This document shows positions 61,534-64,000 of a DNA stretch of 64,000 bases, one piece after another. The stretch is from Motiliproteus sp041586615. GTDB lineage: Bacteria; Pseudomonadota; Gammaproteobacteria; Pseudomonadales; Balneatricaceae. The number at the start of each line of letters is the position of its first letter. Position 1 is the stretch's first letter. The notes beneath the pieces were generated by a model. The model had not been told where the DNA came from. It was given only the letters and a program-made list of their open reading frames with translations, and ran no database searches. A program made the translations under genes and the position numbers. The stretch spans positions 10,475-74,474 of the forward strand of contig JBFGZS010000015.1 of the NCBI GenBank assembly GCA_041586615.1, written 5' to 3'.

Positions 61534-62421
61534 CTAATTATTGTGATCCATCGGTGTGTCGACGAACGACACGACCCGTTCGCTAACGTGCTCAGCTCGT
61601 TCCAGTGCGACTCGGAGTCTTTGGCTCAGTGATGACACTGGATATCGACGCTGACAGAACTGCTGAACCGGCCATAGGCCAACCAGCGAATTCGTCATAA
61701 ACAAACCATCCGCTTGCAACAGGTCATCCAGAACAAGGCGTGCTTCACGCACAGCAATGCCTTCACGCACGCAATAGTCTATCACCCATCGTCTGACGGT
61801 GCCTGCTACACCGGCCTCATTCAAGGAAGGCGTTAACAATTCCCCATCATACTCCACAAACAGATTGCTCATGGTCCCTTCAACAATTACGTCATTAACG
61901 TCCCGCACAACACCTTCAGCGTAAGGCGCATGCCATTCTCGGCGCGCCATGACCTGCTCCAATCGATTCAGGTGTTTAATGCCTGCTAGGCATGGGTTAA
62001 TCCCCAAGCGCGTTTCGCACAGGAACAACGCTATCCCTTTATCGATGTAACTGGATGGGTACTGGGGTGCCGCGGAGAACATCATGATGATCGACGGCTT
62101 AACCGGTGATGGCGACTGGTAGCCACGCCCGCCCTCCCCGCGTGTGATAATAATTTTCACCACGCCATCGGTGTTAGCGATGCGCCGACACAGCTGCTGA
62201 AGATCAGCGCTGATCCGCCGTGCAAAGCGTTTATCACAAGGAAAGCCCAACCGATGCAGGCCGTCAAGGAGCCGGGAATAATGCAACGACCAGAGGCAAA
62301 GCTGCCCCTGAAGACATTTTACGGTTTCAAACACCCCGTCCCCATAGGAAAGGCCGCGATCAGCGATCGATATCTGATCGGTCCAGGTGCCATTAATGAG
62401 GACGAGCGGTAAGGAAGCCAT
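61534..62421 (-). CDS. pabC: aminodeoxychorismate lyase
   Basis: 295-residue PLP enzyme forming p-aminobenzoate and pyruvate from aminodeoxychorismate, for folate. It opens LVLINGTWTDQISIADRGLSYGDGVFET (shown in part as ISIADRGLSYGDGVFET), with the PLP Lys in GIKHLNRLEQV and the EGTMSNLF signature. Branched-chain aminotransferase fold, normal length. It follows fabF by 36 bp. Confidence 0.95.
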   Translation of the reverse strand: MASLPLVLINGTWTDQISIADRGLSYGDGVFETVKCLQGQLCLWSLHYSRLLDGLHRLGFPCDKRFARRISADLQQLCRRIANTDGVVKIIITRGEGGRGYQSPSPVKPSIIMMFSAAPQYPSSYIDKGIALFLCETRLGINPCLAGIKHLNRLEQVMARREWHAPYAEGVVRDVNDVIVEGTMSNLFVEYDGELLTPSLNEAGVAGTVRRWVIDYCVREGIAVREARLVLDDLLQADGLFMTNSLVGLWPVQQFCQRRYPVSSLSQRLRVALERAEHVSERVVSFVDTPMDHNN

Positions 62422-62457
62422 TCAGTGTTATGGGCGCGTGACCCCGCCCATTTTTGG

Positions 62458-63702
62458 CTATAAATCGATCTTGCTAAACACAAGCGAACCGTTGGTACCG
62501 CCAAAGCCAAAGGAGTTGGATAACGCGGCATCGATTCGAATACGTTGCGCAGTATGCGCGACATAATCCAAGTCACAGCCTTCGCTGGGGTTTTCAAGGT
62601 TTATGGTTGGCGGCGCAACCTGATCACGGATAGCCAAAATGGTAAAGATCGCTTCAACCGCTCCCGCTGCACCCAATAGGTGGCCGATCATGGATTTGGT
62701 TGAGCTTATTCTTACCGAATGCGCCGCGTCACCTAAAACCAACTTCGCCGCGTTCGACTCGGCAATATCGCCGGCCGGTGTCGAGGTGCCATGGGCATTG
62801 ATGTAGTGGACCTGATCGGTGTTCAAACCAGAATCCTTCAACGCCGCAGCCATCGACGCCGCAGCGCCACTGCCATCTTCTGGCGGCGAGGTCATATGGT
62901 AAGCGTCACCGCTCATACCAAAACCGGCTAACTCGGCATAGATGGTCGCGCCACGTTTTTTGGCGTGCTCATACTCTTCGAGTACGATGACGCCAGCGCC
63001 ATCACTCAGAACAAAGCCGTCACGGTCACGATCCCACGGGCGACTGGCCGCTTGAGGGTCATCGTTACGTGTCGACAGTGCACGCGCAGCCGAGAATCCG
63101 CCGAGCCCCAGCGGCGTGGTTGCCATTTCAGCCCCCCCAGCCAGCATGGCATCAGCATCACCATAAGCGATCATTCGCGCTGCCAAGCCGATATTGTGCG
63201 TACCGGTTGTGCAGGCCGTGGTAATGGCGATGTTGGGACCCTTCAGGCCGTAACGAATCGATAGATTACCGGCAATCATGTTGATAATACTGCCGGGTAC
63301 AAAAAAAGGTGAAATGCGTCGAGGACCGCTGGCGTTGAGAACATCATGATTTTTCTCAATCATGGGCAACCCGCCTATTCCGGAACCGATCGCTACGCCA
63401 ATACGCCCGGCGTTTGCTTCATTGACTTCAAGTCCGGCATCGTCCATCGCTTGAACGCCTGCGGCCATGCCGTACTGAATAAACAGATCCATTTTCTTGG
63501 CATCTTTGACACTCATATATTGAGTGACATCGAAACCTTTAACCGACCCACCGAAACGGGTGTTGTAGGCCGATACATCGAAATGCTCTAACGGCGCGAT
63601 ACCGCTAACGCCATTAATGATGCTATCCCACGTCTCTTTGACTGTGTTACCTACAGGGGTCAACATCCCCAGACCAGTAACAACCACTCTTCTCCGAGAC
63701 AT
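62458..63702 (-). CDS. fabF: 3-oxoacyl-ACP synthase II
   Basis: 414-residue condensing enzyme elongating acyl-ACP in fatty acid synthesis. The catalytic triad is present: Cys in TACTTGTHNIG (about 164), His in NAHGTSTPAGD (about 304) and His in MIGHLLGAAGAVEA (about 341). It ends in NSFGFGGTNGSLVF. GGAGGAATGCT precedes the ATG. A hairpin with a T-rich end separates it from acpP upstream. Confidence 0.98.
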   Translation of the reverse strand: MSRRRVVVTGLGMLTPVGNTVKETWDSIINGVSGIAPLEHFDVSAYNTRFGGSVKGFDVTQYMSVKDAKKMDLFIQYGMAAGVQAMDDAGLEVNEANAGRIGVAIGSGIGGLPMIEKNHDVLNASGPRRISPFFVPGSIINMIAGNLSIRYGLKGPNIAITTACTTGTHNIGLAARMIAYGDADAMLAGGAEMATTPLGLGGFSAARALSTRNDDPQAASRPWDRDRDGFVLSDGAGVIVLEEYEHAKKRGATIYAELAGFGMSGDAYHMTSPPEDGSGAAASMAAALKDSGLNTDQVHYINAHGTSTPAGDIAESNAAKLVLGDAAHSVRISSTKSMIGHLLGAAGAVEAIFTILAIRDQVAPPTINLENPSEGCDLDYVAHTAQRIRIDAALSNSFGFGGTNGSLVFSKIDL

Positions 63703-63732
63703 AGCATTCCTCCATCAATAAGCAATTAAAAA

Positions 63733-63766
63733 GAAAAGCCGCCCTATCAAATAGAAGCGGCTTCTC
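63733..63766 (-). terminator. hairpin between acpP and fabF
   Basis: On the minus strand GAGAAGCCGC and GCGGCTTTTC form a stem of about 9-10 bp with one mismatch and a 14-nt loop, followed by TTTTTAATT. It lies between acpP and fabF and probably gives partial termination, so acpP is expressed above fabF. Confidence 0.65.
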
Positions 63767-63785
63767 GTCAACGATGATCAGTCAA

Positions 63786-64000
63786 TTACTGGTTAGCGTT
63801 GATGTAATCGATAGCAAGCTGAACCGTCTTAATTTTCTCAGCTTCCTCATCGGGAATTTCGGTCTCGAACTCTTCTTCCAGAGCCATAACCAGCTCTACA
63901 GTATCCAGTGAGTCAGCGCCCAGATCTTCAACAAAAGAGGCCTCGTTCGTCACTTCTTCTTCTTTGACGCCCAGCTGCTCTGCAACAATCTTTTTTACGC
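63786..64000 (-). CDS. acpP: acyl carrier protein, N-terminus outside window
   Basis: About 71 of the usual 77-78 residues are present, running off the right window edge. The phosphopantetheine-attachment Ser lies in DLGADSLDTVELVMALEEE. It is strongly acidic, ending YINANQ, as in Gammaproteobacteria. It carries the growing acyl chain on a 4'-phosphopantetheine arm. Directly upstream of fabF in the conserved order. Confidence 0.98.
   Translation of the reverse strand, partial: VKKIVAEQLGVKEEEVTNEASFVEDLGADSLDTVELVMALEEEFETEIPDEEAEKIKTVQLAIDYINANQ

Overview
The window comes from a gammaproteobacterium, most likely of the Pseudomonadales/Oceanospirillales type. Three conserved gene neighbourhoods point there: uvrC-pgsA-tRNA-Gly, yccA-tusDCB-tusE, and acpP-fabF-pabC-mltG-tmk-holB-pilZ-tatD, the last matching the Pseudomonas order as I remember it. 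No phage, insertion sequence or CRISPR array is visible. The window starts inside a lipoprotein gene and ends inside acpP.

Positions 1-13910 hold what looks like a self-contained peptide secretion system. A 49-residue precursor (1943-2092) has a double-glycine leader and a 23-residue, strongly arginine-rich core. It lies behind a good sigma-54 promoter match (1836-1851). A facing operon, itself behind a second sigma-54-like site (13895-13910), encodes a TolC-type outer-membrane lipoprotein, a membrane protein with two FHA domains, an HlyD-type adaptor, a PpiC-like prolyl isomerase, a C39-peptidase ABC exporter with two cyclic-nucleotide-binding-type domains, and a sigma-54 activator. My reading is that the activator fires both promoters, the exporter cleaves the leader after Gly-Gly, and the tripartite machine exports the cationic core. 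A 132-residue protein of unknown role follows the precursor.

Positions 14052-31063 are a Ser/Thr phosphorylation island. It holds two divergent PP2C phosphatase / receptor-kinase pairs (16778-23003 and 24694-31063), a triple-FHA membrane protein and a pentapeptide-repeat K+-channel fusion. Both kinases have one membrane span and a very long extracytoplasmic TPR-like repeat region, and the second ends in an FGE/sulfatase-modifying-type domain. A LysR-DoxX pair separates the two modules. The FHA protein inside the export operon is a possible link between kinase signalling and secretion.

Positions 31330-42662 carry an outer-membrane protein, a PAS-only protein, a GacA-like regulator, hpf, a KfrA-like protein, tRNA-Gly-pgsA-uvrC, a tandem receiver protein and several unknowns. 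Positions 42659-64000 are mainly housekeeping: serine/glyoxylate-type metabolism, mtnN, truC, yccA, the Tus sulfur relay, cheW, maeB, fumarylacetoacetase, and the lipid/folate/cell-wall/DNA-polymerase cluster that ends in acpP.

Two dispersed non-coding repeat families occur between genes: a roughly 83-bp double-hairpin element (five copies, one half-length) and a 36-bp block with a GGCCTATAGGCC palindrome (two copies). Short tandem duplications of 6-21 bp are unusually common, both between genes and in frame inside them.
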